Positions 1-9,569 are shown, numbered from the stretch's first letter. The stretch is 39,395 nucleotides of DNA from Phycisphaerae bacterium (GCA_028715705.1 JAQURJ010000008.1:1-39395); one strand, 5' to 3'. Notes: a model not told the origin generated them from the sequence alone. A program made the numbers and translations.

Positions 1-383
1 GTAGTAACCTTTTGTGCCGCATAATCAAGGGCATGACATTTTCCGGTCCATCCGGCAGACAGTTCAGGTGCCGAAAGAACCTCAAGCTTATGATCTTTTT
101 TAGCCTCCGCTATTGCCAAATCCAGTGTGCCGTCATCTGAATGGTCATCGACCAGGATCACACGATTTACACCGCTTTGCCCCAAAATTGAAGTTAGGCT
201 CATAACGAGTGATTCAGCTTCGTTTCTTGCGGCTATCACCACTGTAACGGCCCCGTTTAAAAGGCTATGCGCTCCGCAATCTGGAAGGCAGGGCACACTC
301 TTATGCCCCCAAATCTTCATTATCAGTTTCAAATAAAAAACGAGTGAAACTGTCATTAGTATAGCCAAAAGTACAGTAACCAT
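1..383 (-). CDS. Family 2 glycosyltransferase, N-terminal part (runs off the window)
   Basis: Reading the minus strand from the ATG at 381-383 gives a hydrophobic N-terminal segment, then a GT-A start: VTVVIAARNEAESL, then VILVDDHSDDGT, then LSAGWTGKCHAL. The ARNE, VDDHSDDGT and GWTGK blocks are typical of GT2 enzymes and resemble the hopanoid-associated HpnB type. About 127 residues are present and the rest lies left of position 1. The frame stays open upstream to a TAG at 462-464, so a GTG at 438-440 is a possible longer start that would lengthen the membrane segment. Neither start has a strong ribosome binding site. The family call is firm; the substrate cannot be judged from this part. 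Confidence 0.85.
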   Translation of the reverse strand, partial: MVTVLLAILMTVSLVFYLKLIMKIWGHKSVPCLPDCGAHSLLNGAVTVVIAARNEAESLVMSLTSILGQSGVNRVILVDDHSDDGTLDLAIAEAKKDHKLEVLSAPELSAGWTGKCHALDYAAQKVT

Positions 384-617
384 ACATACCCAAAAGCATA
401 TAACAATCGTATTTGCTATCGTACAGAAATTATGCGCCACGAAGTTGACAATCCTTATATTCTACTTTTCCGAGCCAGTCAACAGGCAAGGCAAAAAGCA
501 TACCTGATATCCGAAACACAAGATAACATTAGTAAAGCCGGTATTGTTCTATTTTTCTGTTAACTTCCCATATTAAAGTAACTTATATTTATTTTCGCTC
601 CTCGTTTAAGGGGGAAA

Positions 618-641
618 AGAAAAACAGAAAAACAGAAAAAC
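618..641. repeat. Tandem repeat, three copies of AGAAAAAC
   Basis: Three perfect head-to-tail copies of AGAAAAAC lie at 618-625, 626-633 and 634-641, with a fourth isolated copy at 666-673. They sit just upstream of the inverted repeat and the promoter of the restriction operon. The copy number could vary by slippage; a regulatory role is only a guess. Confidence 0.75.
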
Positions 642-642
642 A

Positions 643-720
643 AATTGTTAAGGCCCATTTCGAGCAGAAAAACAGTTTGTTGTTGGTTGTTTGAAAAATG
701 GAGCGAAGGTCTTAACAATT
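643..720. repeat. Inverted repeat overlapping the hsdM promoter
   Basis: AATTGTTAAGGCC at 643-655 pairs with GGTCTTAACAATT at 708-720, 12 of 13 positions, with 52 bases between. The right arm ends inside the putative -35 box of the restriction operon, so this could be a paired operator. The downstream arm could also be part of a weak hairpin. Confidence 0.6.
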
Positions 721-746
721 GACTTAACTGTGGATTTGGGTATTAT
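719..746 (+). promoter_or_regulatory. Putative sigma-70 promoter for the hsdM operon
   Basis: TTGACT (719-724) and TATTAT (741-746) are separated by 16 bp. No gene intervenes before the hsdM start at 832, which would give an untranslated leader of roughly 80 bases. Confidence 0.55.
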
Positions 747-831
747 AAGCCAACCTTTTCGGTCGCTTTAGACAGCATCAAGTGTCCGAAGGGAAGTGAG
801 TTATCCACAATAATAAGGAGCGAATATAATA

Positions 832-2634
832 ATGGCGGTTCAAACACATGGTCAGATGGCAAACTTTATCTGGAGCATTTGCAATCTGCTCCGCGGCCCT
901 TATAAACGGAACGAATACAGAAAAGTCATACTTCCCCTGACGGTGTTGCGACGATTCGATTGTATTCTTGCCTCTACCAAGGGGAAAGTGCTGGCTGAAT
1001 ACAGCAAACTCAAGGGCAAATCTGAAAACATTGTCAATGCCAGGCTCAAAGAAATCACCGGTGTTCCGTTCTATAACCTCTCGAAGCTCACTTTTGAGAA
1101 GCTGACCGACGACCCCAACCAAATCGCCCCTAACCTCAACAGCTACATCAACGCCTTTTCACCAAACGTCCGGCAGATTTTTGAACGGTTTGATTTCGGG
1201 GTACAAGTTCACAGGATGAACGAAAAGAATCTGCTATTTGAGGTGATCAAGAAATTCGCATCCGACGAACTCGACCTATCCCCGGCTAAAATCGACAATA
1301 TGCAGATGGGCTATATCTTTGAAGAACTCATCAGAATTGGTGCCGAACAATCCAACGAGGAGGCCGGAGAGCATTTCACGCCGCGTGAAGTCATAAAACT
1401 TATGGTTAATCTGCTGTTGTCGCCTGAGACTGACCTGCGCAAGAGCCACGTCGTTAAAACTATCTACGACCCGGCCTGCGGAACGGGAGGTATGCTTTCT
1501 GTCGCTGAAAACTATATCCGCTCGCTTAACCGTGATGCCCAGCCTCACCTCTATGGTCAGGACTGGAACGATGAGGCATGGGCTGTCTGCCGCGCTGATA
1601 TGCTTATCAAGGGGGAAGAAGCCGACAATATCAAACCGGACTGCACTTTTGAAAAGGACGGTTTCACCAAAGGAAAATTCGACTATATGCTTGCAAATCC
1701 TCCATTCGGGGTGGAATGGAAACAGCAGGCAAAGACCATTAAAAAAGAGCATGACAGTCTCGGTTACGATGGCCGTTTCGGAGCGGGGCTGCCTCGTATC
1801 AATGATGGTTCATTACTATTCCTGCAGCACATGATATCAAAAATGCGTTCGCCCGCTGATGGCGGCAGCCGTATAGGGATTGTTTTTAACGGTTCACCTC
1901 TGTTTACTGGAGACGCCGGCAGCGGAGAATCAGAAATCCGCCGCTGGATAATCGAAAATGACTGGCTGGAAGCGATTGTCGCACTGCCTGACCAGCTATT
2001 TTACAATACCGGCATTTCCACATATATATGGATAGTTACTAATCGCAAGGAAAAACGCCGCAAGGGAAAGATTCAGCTTATTGACGCTCGTAAGTTCTAT
2101 ATAAAAATGCGTAAGAGCCTCGGCAACAAGCGTAACCAGATCGGTGACGGCGAAGAAAATCGTCCCAACCAGATAGCCGACATAACCAAAATTTATGGTA
2201 ATTTCAAACACGATGAAACCCGCACTATTGAAATCGACGGTGTCAAGAAAACTGTAATCGTCTCGAAGATTTTCGATAATGCCGATTTTGGCTATAACAA
2301 AATCACTGTGGAACGGCTTTTGTTGGATGATAAAGGAAAACCTGTCCTTGCGACAAAGGGCAAAAACAAAGGAAAGCCAGAACCCGACAGCAGCCTGCGA
2401 GATACCGAGAATGTTTCACTCAAAGAGAAGATAGATGATTATTTCAAACGCGAAGTGCTGCCCCATGTCCCAGATGCATGGATAGACCATGATAAGACCA
2501 AGGTAGGTTATGAAATTCCTCTTAATCGCCATTTTTACCGCTATGAGCCGCCGCGACCATTGGAAGATATTGAAGCGGATATAAAGGGACTTGAGCTGGG
2601 TATCATTAAAATGTTACGAGAGGTTACAAAATGA
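832..2634 (+). CDS. hsdM: Type I restriction-modification system N6-adenine methyltransferase subunit
   Basis: The 600-residue protein has the HsdM layout: a helical N-terminal HsdM_N region (about 10-150), then FTPREVI near 182, SAM-binding motif I DPACGTGG at 213-220, and catalytic motif IV NPPFG at 289-293. The C-terminal part carries the usual DNA/HsdS-contacting region. It methylates adenine in the site chosen by HsdS and is needed for both modification and restriction by the HsdMS/HsdR complex. An AAGGAGCG ribosome binding site precedes the ATG at 832. The stop overlaps the next start as ATGA, so translation is probably coupled. Length and motifs are complete, so it is likely functional. 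Confidence 0.97.
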   Translation: MAVQTHGQMANFIWSICNLLRGPYKRNEYRKVILPLTVLRRFDCILASTKGKVLAEYSKLKGKSENIVNARLKEITGVPFYNLSKLTFEKLTDDPNQIAPNLNSYINAFSPNVRQIFERFDFGVQVHRMNEKNLLFEVIKKFASDELDLSPAKIDNMQMGYIFEELIRIGAEQSNEEAGEHFTPREVIKLMVNLLLSPETDLRKSHVVKTIYDPACGTGGMLSVAENYIRSLNRDAQPHLYGQDWNDEAWAVCRADMLIKGEEADNIKPDCTFEKDGFTKGKFDYMLANPPFGVEWKQQAKTIKKEHDSLGYDGRFGAGLPRINDGSLLFLQHMISKMRSPADGGSRIGIVFNGSPLFTGDAGSGESEIRRWIIENDWLEAIVALPDQLFYNTGISTYIWIVTNRKEKRRKGKIQLIDARKFYIKMRKSLGNKRNQIGDGEENRPNQIADITKIYGNFKHDETRTIEIDGVKKTVIVSKIFDNADFGYNKITVERLLLDDKGKPVLATKGKNKGKPEPDSSLRDTENVSLKEKIDDYFKREVLPHVPDAWIDHDKTKVGYEIPLNRHFYRYEPPRPLEDIEADIKGLELGIIKMLREVTK

Positions 2635-3533
2635 GTAAACCCAAACCGGTTGTTATTGCCATTTGTTACGATTTTGATGGAACATTATCTCCTGGAAATA
2701 TGCAGGAATACAACTATATTCCCAGCCTCAATATCAAACCAGCAGATTTCTGGTCACAAGCCGAGCAACACGCAAAAGATCAGGATGCGGATGCGATACT
2801 TGCCTATATGAATCTCATGCTCGAAAAAGCTACGCGATCCAGCGGCGTTCGAGTGACCCGAAAGGCGTTTGTTGATTACGGCGAACAAGTTGAATTGTTT
2901 GCGGGTGTTCCGGACTGGTTTGACCGCATTACTGAATATGGCAAGAAAAATGGAGCCAAGGTCGAACATTTCATTATCTCGTCTGGCATCAAGGAGATGA
3001 TTGAAGGCACAAAAATTGCAAGAAAATTCAAAAAGATATATGCGTCTTCCTTTATGTACGACCAACATGATGTGGCATATTGGCCAGCGCATGCAATTAA
3101 CTATACTACAAAGACTCAATTTCTTTTTCGTATCAACAAAGGCTTGCTGGATACATGGGATAATTCCAAGATTAATTCCTATGTAGAAAAAAGTAAACGA
3201 CCCGTACCATTTACCCGCATGGTGTATATAGGGGATGGTTCAACAGATATTCCATGCATGAAGTTGGTTAAGGATCAAGGCGGCTACTCAATTGCGGTAT
3301 ACAAACCGTCTTCACGACGAAAAAAGTCCGCGGAAAAATTGTTGAAGGAAGATAGGGTGAACTTTGTTGCCTCTGCAGATTACACGGAAGGAAGCTCTAT
3401 TGACCTACAGGTTAAGGCCGTTATCACTAAAATGCTCGCTGAACACGTGGTAGCAAAGGGGCCTCGGACTATAAAACCGAAAGCACAAGAGAATGACATG
3501 TCTGCTATACAAGCTGAGGAACCGAAGGAATGA
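2631..3533 (+). CDS. HAD-superfamily phosphatase embedded in the type I RM operon
   Basis: The 300-residue protein begins with HAD motif I, CYDFDGTLSP. A motif II-like IISSG lies near 120-124 and motif IV GDGSTDIPCM near 203-212. These predict a Mg-dependent phosphohydrolase with Asp nucleophile and acid/base in DFDGT. The substrate is unknown. It overlaps hsdM by ATGA and is itself overlapped by hsdS in the same way, so it is translated as an integral member of the operon. HAD proteins do occur in some type I loci, but the role is not settled; removing a nucleotide or terminal phosphate, or a regulatory role, would all be conceivable. I see no truncation. Confidence 0.88.
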   Translation: MSKPKPVVIAICYDFDGTLSPGNMQEYNYIPSLNIKPADFWSQAEQHAKDQDADAILAYMNLMLEKATRSSGVRVTRKAFVDYGEQVELFAGVPDWFDRITEYGKKNGAKVEHFIISSGIKEMIEGTKIARKFKKIYASSFMYDQHDVAYWPAHAINYTTKTQFLFRINKGLLDTWDNSKINSYVEKSKRPVPFTRMVYIGDGSTDIPCMKLVKDQGGYSIAVYKPSSRRKKSAEKLLKEDRVNFVASADYTEGSSIDLQVKAVITKMLAEHVVAKGPRTIKPKAQENDMSAIQAEEPKE

Positions 3534-4873
3534 TACGCAAGCCATATCCCCAATATAAACCATCCTGCATAGAATGGCTCGGCGATGTGCCTGAGCATTG
3601 GGAAGTCAAGCGAACTCGTTTTATGCTTTCAATGAATCCGACCAAACAAGAAATAGCTCACTTACCTGCCGAAACAGAAGTTTCGTTTTTGCCGATGGAA
3701 GCCGTGGGTGATGACGGTAACCTTAATTTGGAAACATCTCGACCAATTTCAGAAGTTAGCTCCGGTTATACATATTTTGCCGAAGATGATGTGACATTTG
3801 CTAAGATAACTCCTTGTTTTGAAAATGGCAAAGGGGCAATAATGCGGAACCTCTGCAATCGTTATGGATTTGGCACGACTGAATTGACCGTCTTACGAAC
3901 AGATTCAAAGGTCAGCAAAGAATATCTGTATTATTTAACCATCTCACGCGAGTTTAGGAAAAACGGTGCAGCATGGATGTATGGTGCTGGCGGCCAAAAG
4001 CGTGTGCCTGATGATTTCGTAAAAGAATTTCGATTTTCTTGGCCACCCCTCTCCGAACAAGAGGTTATTGCCGCATTCTTGGACAATGAGACGCAGCGGA
4101 TTGATACGCTGGTGGCAAAGAAAAAGCGGCTGGTGGAATTACTTAAAGAAAAACGCACGGCCCTGATCTCCCATGCTGTCACCAAAGGACTTAAACCATC
4201 GGCCAAGATGAAACCATCCGGCGTGGATTGGCTTGGCAATGTGCCTGAACATTGGAAAGTTATTTCCATAAAACGTGTGGTTGCAATTCCTGTTACAGAT
4301 GGGCCGCACGAGACACCTGAAATTCTCGATGATGGAATCCCTTTTATATCAGCAGAAGCTATACGAGACAACCATATTGATTTTGAAAGAAAAAGAGGCT
4401 TCATTTCGCTGGAAGATCATCAACGTTACAGCCAGAAATATAAGCCAAAGCGAGACGATGTTTACATGATTAAATCTGGCGCAACCACTGGCAATTTGGC
4501 CATTGTTGAAACAGATGATGAGTTTAATATTTGGTCGCCTTTGGCCGTCATTCGCGCCAACCGCACCATTACATTTCCGCGATACATATTGTATGCCATG
4601 AACTCTAAGGAGTTTCAAACCTCCGTTCAGTTGTTCTGGAGTTATGGCACGCAGCAGAACATTGGGATGAATGTTATTGAAAACTTACCTCTCCCAGTGC
4701 CGCCCCTCCCCGAACAGGAGGCCATTGCAGACTTTTTAGATCGCGAGACGGGCAAGATTGATGCTTTAATCAATAAGGTGGAAACAGCCATTGAAAAATT
4801 AGCTGAATACCGCACGGCGATCATTTCCGCAGCGGTGACAGGAAAAATTGATGTAAGAGAGGTAGTTGCATGA
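3530..4873 (+). CDS. hsdS: Type I restriction-modification specificity subunit
   Basis: The 447-residue protein has two target recognition domains arranged as an internal repeat. Each half opens with a near-identical phrase (WLGDVPEHWEV near residue 14 and WLGNVPEHWKV near 235). Each half closes with a PPLxEQExIAxFLD helix (near 180 and 395) leading into the long conserved spacer helix. This is the usual two-TRD HsdS design recognising a bipartite site; the site cannot be read from sequence. The start overlaps the HAD gene and the stop overlaps the AlbA gene, both as ATGA. Confidence 0.95.
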   Translation: MIRKPYPQYKPSCIEWLGDVPEHWEVKRTRFMLSMNPTKQEIAHLPAETEVSFLPMEAVGDDGNLNLETSRPISEVSSGYTYFAEDDVTFAKITPCFENGKGAIMRNLCNRYGFGTTELTVLRTDSKVSKEYLYYLTISREFRKNGAAWMYGAGGQKRVPDDFVKEFRFSWPPLSEQEVIAAFLDNETQRIDTLVAKKKRLVELLKEKRTALISHAVTKGLKPSAKMKPSGVDWLGNVPEHWKVISIKRVVAIPVTDGPHETPEILDDGIPFISAEAIRDNHIDFERKRGFISLEDHQRYSQKYKPKRDDVYMIKSGATTGNLAIVETDDEFNIWSPLAVIRANRTITFPRYILYAMNSKEFQTSVQLFWSYGTQQNIGMNVIENLPLPVPPLPEQEAIADFLDRETGKIDALINKVETAIEKLAEYRTAIISAAVTGKIDVREVVA

Positions 4874-6336
4874 GCACAGACAAATCACAGGAATATCTGG
4901 CTGGTTTGGTCGAGGAACTTTGCAAGCTGCCCAATGAGGTCAGTTGGGTCGAGTTCAAGGAGAATATTGCAAATCCGGATGAAATCGGCGAATATCTTTC
5001 GGCGTTGAGCAATGCGGCTGCTCTGAGCGGCAAAGCGAACGCTTATCTTGTTTGGGGTATCCGCGACGGCACACATGACGTAGTGGGCACGGCTTTTAAA
5101 CCAAGTCGAACCAAGAAGGGCAACGAAGATTTAGAAAACTGGCTGCTGCGTCTGCTGAACCCACGTCTGCATTTTCGATTCTATTCGTTCGATTTTAAGG
5201 ATAAGCCGCTGGTGCTGCTGGAGATTCCGCGGGCCACAGGCAAACCGACCCAATTTTCCGGGACAGAGTTTATCCGTGTTGCGTCTTATCGAAAGAAGCT
5301 CAAAGATAATCCGCAACTCGAACGGAGTCTGTGGCGAATTTTCGAGACGATACCCTTCGAGGAATTGAAGGCGATGGAGCGGGCCGATACAGAGAAGGTA
5401 CTTATGCTGCTTGATTATCCCAGCTACTTTGATCTGTTGTCGCAACCGCTGCCAGCCGACAGGGACAAGATCCTTGCCCGTCTTTGTGAAGATCAGTTGA
5501 TCGTGACCAATCCCGCAGGCGGCTGGGACATAACCAATCTTGGCGGGATTCTTTTTGCGAAAAATTTGGATGCATTCAAAGGGCTGAGCCGCAAAGCGGT
5601 GCGCGTAATTGTGTATGAAGGCAAGGGCCGTCTAAAAACTGTCCGTGAACAGGATGGACGTAAGGGCTATGCGTCAGGGTTTGAAGGATTGATAGATTTT
5701 GTGAATGCATTGCTTCCTCGCAACGAAGTTGTCGGCAAGGCGTTGCGGAAGGATGTGCCGATGTATCCTGAACCTGCTATTCGTGAATTGGTAGTGAATG
5801 CTCTGATACATCAGGATTTTTCAGTTACCGGCAGCGGGCCGATGATCGAGATTTTTACAGACCGAATGGAAATAACAAACCCCGGTTTGCCGCTGGTTAA
5901 GACGGAGCGTTTTCTTGATACTCCGCCGCGATCCCGCAATGAAACGCTGGCGTCACTTATGCGCCGTGCCGGCATCTGCGAGGAACGAGGAAGCGGGGTT
6001 GACAAGGTTGTGTTTCAAACGGAGTACTATCAGTTGCCGGCTCCGATTTTCGAAACGGCGGAGAATTGTACGCGAGCGGTACTTTTTTCGCACAAGGAAT
6101 TGAATGATATGGATAGGGCGGATCGTGTTCGAGCCTGCTATCTGCACTCTTGTCTGCGTTTTGTTGAGCGTGACCCAATGACTAATTCAAGCCTGAGAGT
6201 GCGGTTTGGAATTGAAGAGCGTAACAGCGCCATTGCGTCCCGTATTATCCGTGATGCGATGGAAGAAAAACTGATCAGACCTTACGACCCTGATCAAGGT
6301 AAAAAATACGCTAAATATGTACCATTTTGGGCGTGA
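4870..6336 (+). CDS. AlbA_2/Schlafen-type ATP-binding protein with C-terminal HATPase-like and wHTH regions
   Basis: The 488-residue protein starts with an AlbA_2 (divergent Schlafen AAA) domain: VEFKENIANPDEIGEYLSAL near 25-44, then AYLVWGIRDG near 58-67. The central/C-terminal part has the pattern YPEPAIRELVVNALIHQDF followed by ERGSGVDKV, as in the HATPase_c_4 proteins often annotated as ATP-dependent helicase or transcriptional regulator. The C-terminus looks like a winged helix. Such proteins recur inside type I restriction loci, between hsdS and hsdR as here, and are suspected regulators or accessory defence proteins. The exact activity is not known. The start overlaps hsdS by ATGA. Confidence 0.88.
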   Translation: MSTDKSQEYLAGLVEELCKLPNEVSWVEFKENIANPDEIGEYLSALSNAAALSGKANAYLVWGIRDGTHDVVGTAFKPSRTKKGNEDLENWLLRLLNPRLHFRFYSFDFKDKPLVLLEIPRATGKPTQFSGTEFIRVASYRKKLKDNPQLERSLWRIFETIPFEELKAMERADTEKVLMLLDYPSYFDLLSQPLPADRDKILARLCEDQLIVTNPAGGWDITNLGGILFAKNLDAFKGLSRKAVRVIVYEGKGRLKTVREQDGRKGYASGFEGLIDFVNALLPRNEVVGKALRKDVPMYPEPAIRELVVNALIHQDFSVTGSGPMIEIFTDRMEITNPGLPLVKTERFLDTPPRSRNETLASLMRRAGICEERGSGVDKVVFQTEYYQLPAPIFETAENCTRAVLFSHKELNDMDRADRVRACYLHSCLRFVERDPMTNSSLRVRFGIEERNSAIASRIIRDAMEEKLIRPYDPDQGKKYAKYVPFWA

Positions 6337-6348
6337 ACGGCTTAGAAA

Positions 6349-6481
6349 ATCTTATTTGACGGTTATTTGATAAGACGAGGCGATCCGAGTGTTTGTGTTA
6401 AAAGTTAAGTATCGTAAAGCCTTTAGAAGTAATAAGTTATAGATTTTGAAAACCTTTTATCTTATTTGATGGTTATTTGAT
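6349..6481 (+). repeat. Pair of 23-bp direct repeats between the AlbA gene and hsdR
   Basis: 6349-6371 and 6459-6481 share 22 of 23 bases (core ATCTTATTTGAyGGTTATTT), 110 bp apart start to start. The second copy runs right up to the hsdR start, where no Shine-Dalgarno sequence is visible. Each copy also holds two TTATTTGA half-sites. They could be operator sites giving hsdR separate control, or recombination repeats. Confidence 0.75.
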
Positions 6482-6485
6482 TATT

Positions 6486-9400
6486 ATGAAAGCAACAACC
6501 GAAAAGGCGTTTGAAGCGTACATTCAGGAAACCATGGCGGACCGCGGCTGGGTTACCGGGTCAAACCTGCTTTGGGATAAGCAGAGGGCTATTTTTCCGG
6601 AATATGTGCTGGCCTTTATCCGGTCCACGCAGTCCGAGCTTTGGTCACAGATGGAAACGCTGCACGGCAGTGAACTTTCGGCCAAACTTATTGAGACACT
6701 GGCCAAAGAACGCGATATAAAAGGAACGCTTCAAGTCATCCGGCATGGGTTTAAGTTTTATGGCAGGACATTCAAGCTGGCATTCTTTAAGCCAGCACAT
6801 GGGTTGAACAAAGACACGGTGGAATTATTCAATAAAAATACCCTGCATGTTACGCGGCAGGTTGCCTGCCATTTAAACGACGACTGTACGGTCGATATGG
6901 TGCTATCTCTGAACGGCATTCCCATTGTAACAATGGAGTTAAAAAACCCCGCAACAGGTCAAAACTGGAAACATGCCGTGACGCAATATAAAAATGACCG
7001 TGACCCGCGTTCACCGCTTTTTTGGTTTAAGCGGGGGGCGGTGGTACATTTTGCCGTTGATCCGAATGAAGTTCATATGACAACCCGGCTGAGCGGCGTA
7101 AAAACATTCTTTCTGCCATTTAATCGCGGAAGCAACCCGGGCCAGATACAATGCGGGGCCGGCAATCCGCAGCATCCGTCCGGACACAGAACAGGCTATC
7201 TTTGGGAAGATATTCTGGAACGTGAGAGTTTTATCGATATTGTGGGTAATTTCATCTTTCTGGAAACGGTGGAAGAAACGGTTGATGACGGCAATGGCGG
7301 CAGGAAAAAGATTACGAGGGAGACCATGGTCTTTCCCAGATTCCACCAGTTGGATTCAGTGCGAAAACTCGTCGCTGCGGCGAAAAAAGAAAAGGCTGGC
7401 AATAATTACCTGATCCAGCATTCCGCGGGCAGCGGAAAGACAAATAGTATTTCATGGCTTTCGCATCGTTTATCGAGTCTGCATACCGAAGCGGAAGAAA
7501 AGGTTTTTGATTGCGTTGTGGTGATTACCGACCGCAAGGTCCTGGATAAACAGCTTCAGGACGCTATTTACCAAATCGAACATGCGCAGGGCGTGGTCAA
7601 GCCCATTGATGAAGATTCAAAACAGCTTGCCAAGGCTATGGTGGATGGTACGAAAATTGTTATTACGACATTGCAGAAGTTTCCGTTTGTTCTGAACGGT
7701 CTTTTGCATATTGCCGGTGCGGAGAACATCGATAATCCTGATGAAGCGTCTATTGCACAGGCTAACGAATGGCAGGAAAAGATTGCCGAACGTAAATATG
7801 CGGTTATCGTTGATGAGGCGCACTCAAGTCAGACCGGTGAAACAGCCCGTGAACTCAAGCGGATTCTGGGAGCGGGTACGGCGCAGGGTGCTGAAGAAAC
7901 GGAACTGGACTGGGAGGATGGTCTCAATAAAGTTATGGAATCACGGGGAAGGCAAAAAAATTTAAGCTTCTTTGCTTTTACCGCTACACCGAAAGGAAAG
8001 ACAATTGAGCTATTCGGTCGTACCGGTTCGAGCGGAAAGCCGGAGTCATTCCATACTTATTCCATGAAACAGGCGATCGAAGAAAAGTTTATTTTAGATG
8101 TTCTAAAAAGGTACACCACATATAAAACCTATTTTAAGTTGTTAAAGGCGGCGGAAGACGATCCCAAAATGCCCAAGAAAAAAGCAGCCAAAAAATTGGC
8201 TAAGTTTATGATGCTTCATCCGCATAATATTGAGCAGAAGACCGAGATTATCATTGAACATTTTCGCAGGTCTGTCAGAAATAAGCTCGGCGGCAGGGGC
8301 AAGGCGATGGTTGTAACGGGTTCGCGGCTGCATGCGGTGCGTTATATGCTCTCGTTTCAAAAATATATCGCTGAGAACAGATACACCGATATCAGGCCCA
8401 TGGTAGCGTTCAGCGGAACTGTAAAAGACCCTGATTCAGGCTTGGAATATACTGAGCCAGCCATGAATATCGATGTGATAACCGGGAAAAATATTTCCGA
8501 GACACAATTGCCGGAAAAATTTGACTCCTCCGATTATCAGGTGCTTTTGGTTGCGAACAAATATCAAACCGGTTTCGACCAACCGCTGCTGTGCGCTATG
8601 TATGTGGATAAACGGCTGGACGGTGTGCAAGCTGTCCAGACTCTTTCACGGCTGAACAGAACCAGTCCCGGCAAAGAGCCTCCATTTGTGCTGGATTTTG
8701 TCAATGAGGCCGAAGATATTTATCTTGCTTTTAAGCCCTATTATGACGTTACCACCTTGCAGGAGCCTTCTGACCCCAATCATCTGGAAGTGCTTAAACA
8801 CGAACTGAATGCTATGCAGGTTTATCATTGGTCGGAGGTTGAAGCTTTTGCACATATATTTTACCTTCCGCAGCACAAACAAAATCCTTCTGACCATGCG
8901 AGGATGGAAAAACATATTCAACCGGCGGCGGACCGATTCAAGAAGCTGAAAGAAGAGGAGAAGGAAACTTTTTATGAAAAGATTACGGCGTACGTTAGTT
9001 TCTATTCGTTTATCAGCCAGATTATTCCTTATTCGGATGCCGAACTGGAAATTCTGTATAGTTTCGGACGCTATCTTGTTAGCCATCTTGATTTGAATGG
9101 TAATACCGGCAATCCACATCCCGAGAAGGAAGTGGAACTTCAATATTATCGCATCGAAAAGATTATGTCCGGTTCGATCGATATGGATAAAGGCCAGTCT
9201 GACGGAGTGAAAAGCCCAACCGCTGTCGGTACCGGTAAAGCAACGGATGAGGATAAGCCGCTTTCGGAAATCATCGAAACTCTAAATGAACGTTTCGGCA
9301 CCGACTTTTCAGAAGAAGATAGGCTGTTCTTTGAGCAGATTAAAGAGAAGGCATGTAAGGATGAGCGGGTTATTCAGACTGCACTGGCCAACTCACTGGA

Positions 9401-9569
9401 TAAGTTCGAGCTTGGAATTAGTAAGATTATTGAATCGCTTATGATGCAAAGAATATCGGAAAACGATGGCATTGTTACTCGGTATATGGATGATACTGAT
9501 TTTCAGAAAGCCATTTTTCCGATTCTTGCCAAGGAGATTTACAATACTGTTGGTTTGTCTGAGCGATAA
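6486..9569 (+). CDS. hsdR: Type I restriction enzyme endonuclease/translocase subunit
   Basis: The roughly 1030-residue protein has the HsdR order. The N-terminal nuclease domain contains PIVTMELKNPATGQ, the ExK part of the PD-(D/E)xK site. A superfamily 2 motor follows with Walker A HSAGSGKTNS near residue 320, DEAH motif VDEAHSSQTG near 442, FAFTATPKG, and the later QTGFDQPLL and LSRLNRT motor motifs. It translocates and cuts unmethylated DNA with HsdM and HsdS. ATG at 6486 is preferred over the in-frame TTG at 6477; neither has a clear ribosome binding site. It is separated from the rest of the operon by 140 bp with a direct repeat pair, so it may be regulated on its own. Confidence 0.95.
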   Translation: MKATTEKAFEAYIQETMADRGWVTGSNLLWDKQRAIFPEYVLAFIRSTQSELWSQMETLHGSELSAKLIETLAKERDIKGTLQVIRHGFKFYGRTFKLAFFKPAHGLNKDTVELFNKNTLHVTRQVACHLNDDCTVDMVLSLNGIPIVTMELKNPATGQNWKHAVTQYKNDRDPRSPLFWFKRGAVVHFAVDPNEVHMTTRLSGVKTFFLPFNRGSNPGQIQCGAGNPQHPSGHRTGYLWEDILERESFIDIVGNFIFLETVEETVDDGNGGRKKITRETMVFPRFHQLDSVRKLVAAAKKEKAGNNYLIQHSAGSGKTNSISWLSHRLSSLHTEAEEKVFDCVVVITDRKVLDKQLQDAIYQIEHAQGVVKPIDEDSKQLAKAMVDGTKIVITTLQKFPFVLNGLLHIAGAENIDNPDEASIAQANEWQEKIAERKYAVIVDEAHSSQTGETARELKRILGAGTAQGAEETELDWEDGLNKVMESRGRQKNLSFFAFTATPKGKTIELFGRTGSSGKPESFHTYSMKQAIEEKFILDVLKRYTTYKTYFKLLKAAEDDPKMPKKKAAKKLAKFMMLHPHNIEQKTEIIIEHFRRSVRNKLGGRGKAMVVTGSRLHAVRYMLSFQKYIAENRYTDIRPMVAFSGTVKDPDSGLEYTEPAMNIDVITGKNISETQLPEKFDSSDYQVLLVANKYQTGFDQPLLCAMYVDKRLDGVQAVQTLSRLNRTSPGKEPPFVLDFVNEAEDIYLAFKPYYDVTTLQEPSDPNHLEVLKHELNAMQVYHWSEVEAFAHIFYLPQHKQNPSDHARMEKHIQPAADRFKKLKEEEKETFYEKITAYVSFYSFISQIIPYSDAELEILYSFGRYLVSHLDLNGNTGNPHPEKEVELQYYRIEKIMSGSIDMDKGQSDGVKSPTAVGTGKATDEDKPLSEIIETLNERFGTDFSEEDRLFFEQIKEKACKDERVIQTALANSLDKFELGISKIIESLMMQRISENDGIVTRYMDDTDFQKAIFPILAKEIYNTVGLSER

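Larger units (their letters stand above)
384..831. other. Intergenic region upstream of the type I RM operon
   Basis: I see no gene in this 448-base stretch. It separates the divergent glycosyltransferase from hsdM. It holds an A-rich 8-mer tandem repeat (618-641), a 13-bp inverted repeat (643-655 and 708-720) and the likely hsdM promoter (719-746). Confidence 0.7.
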
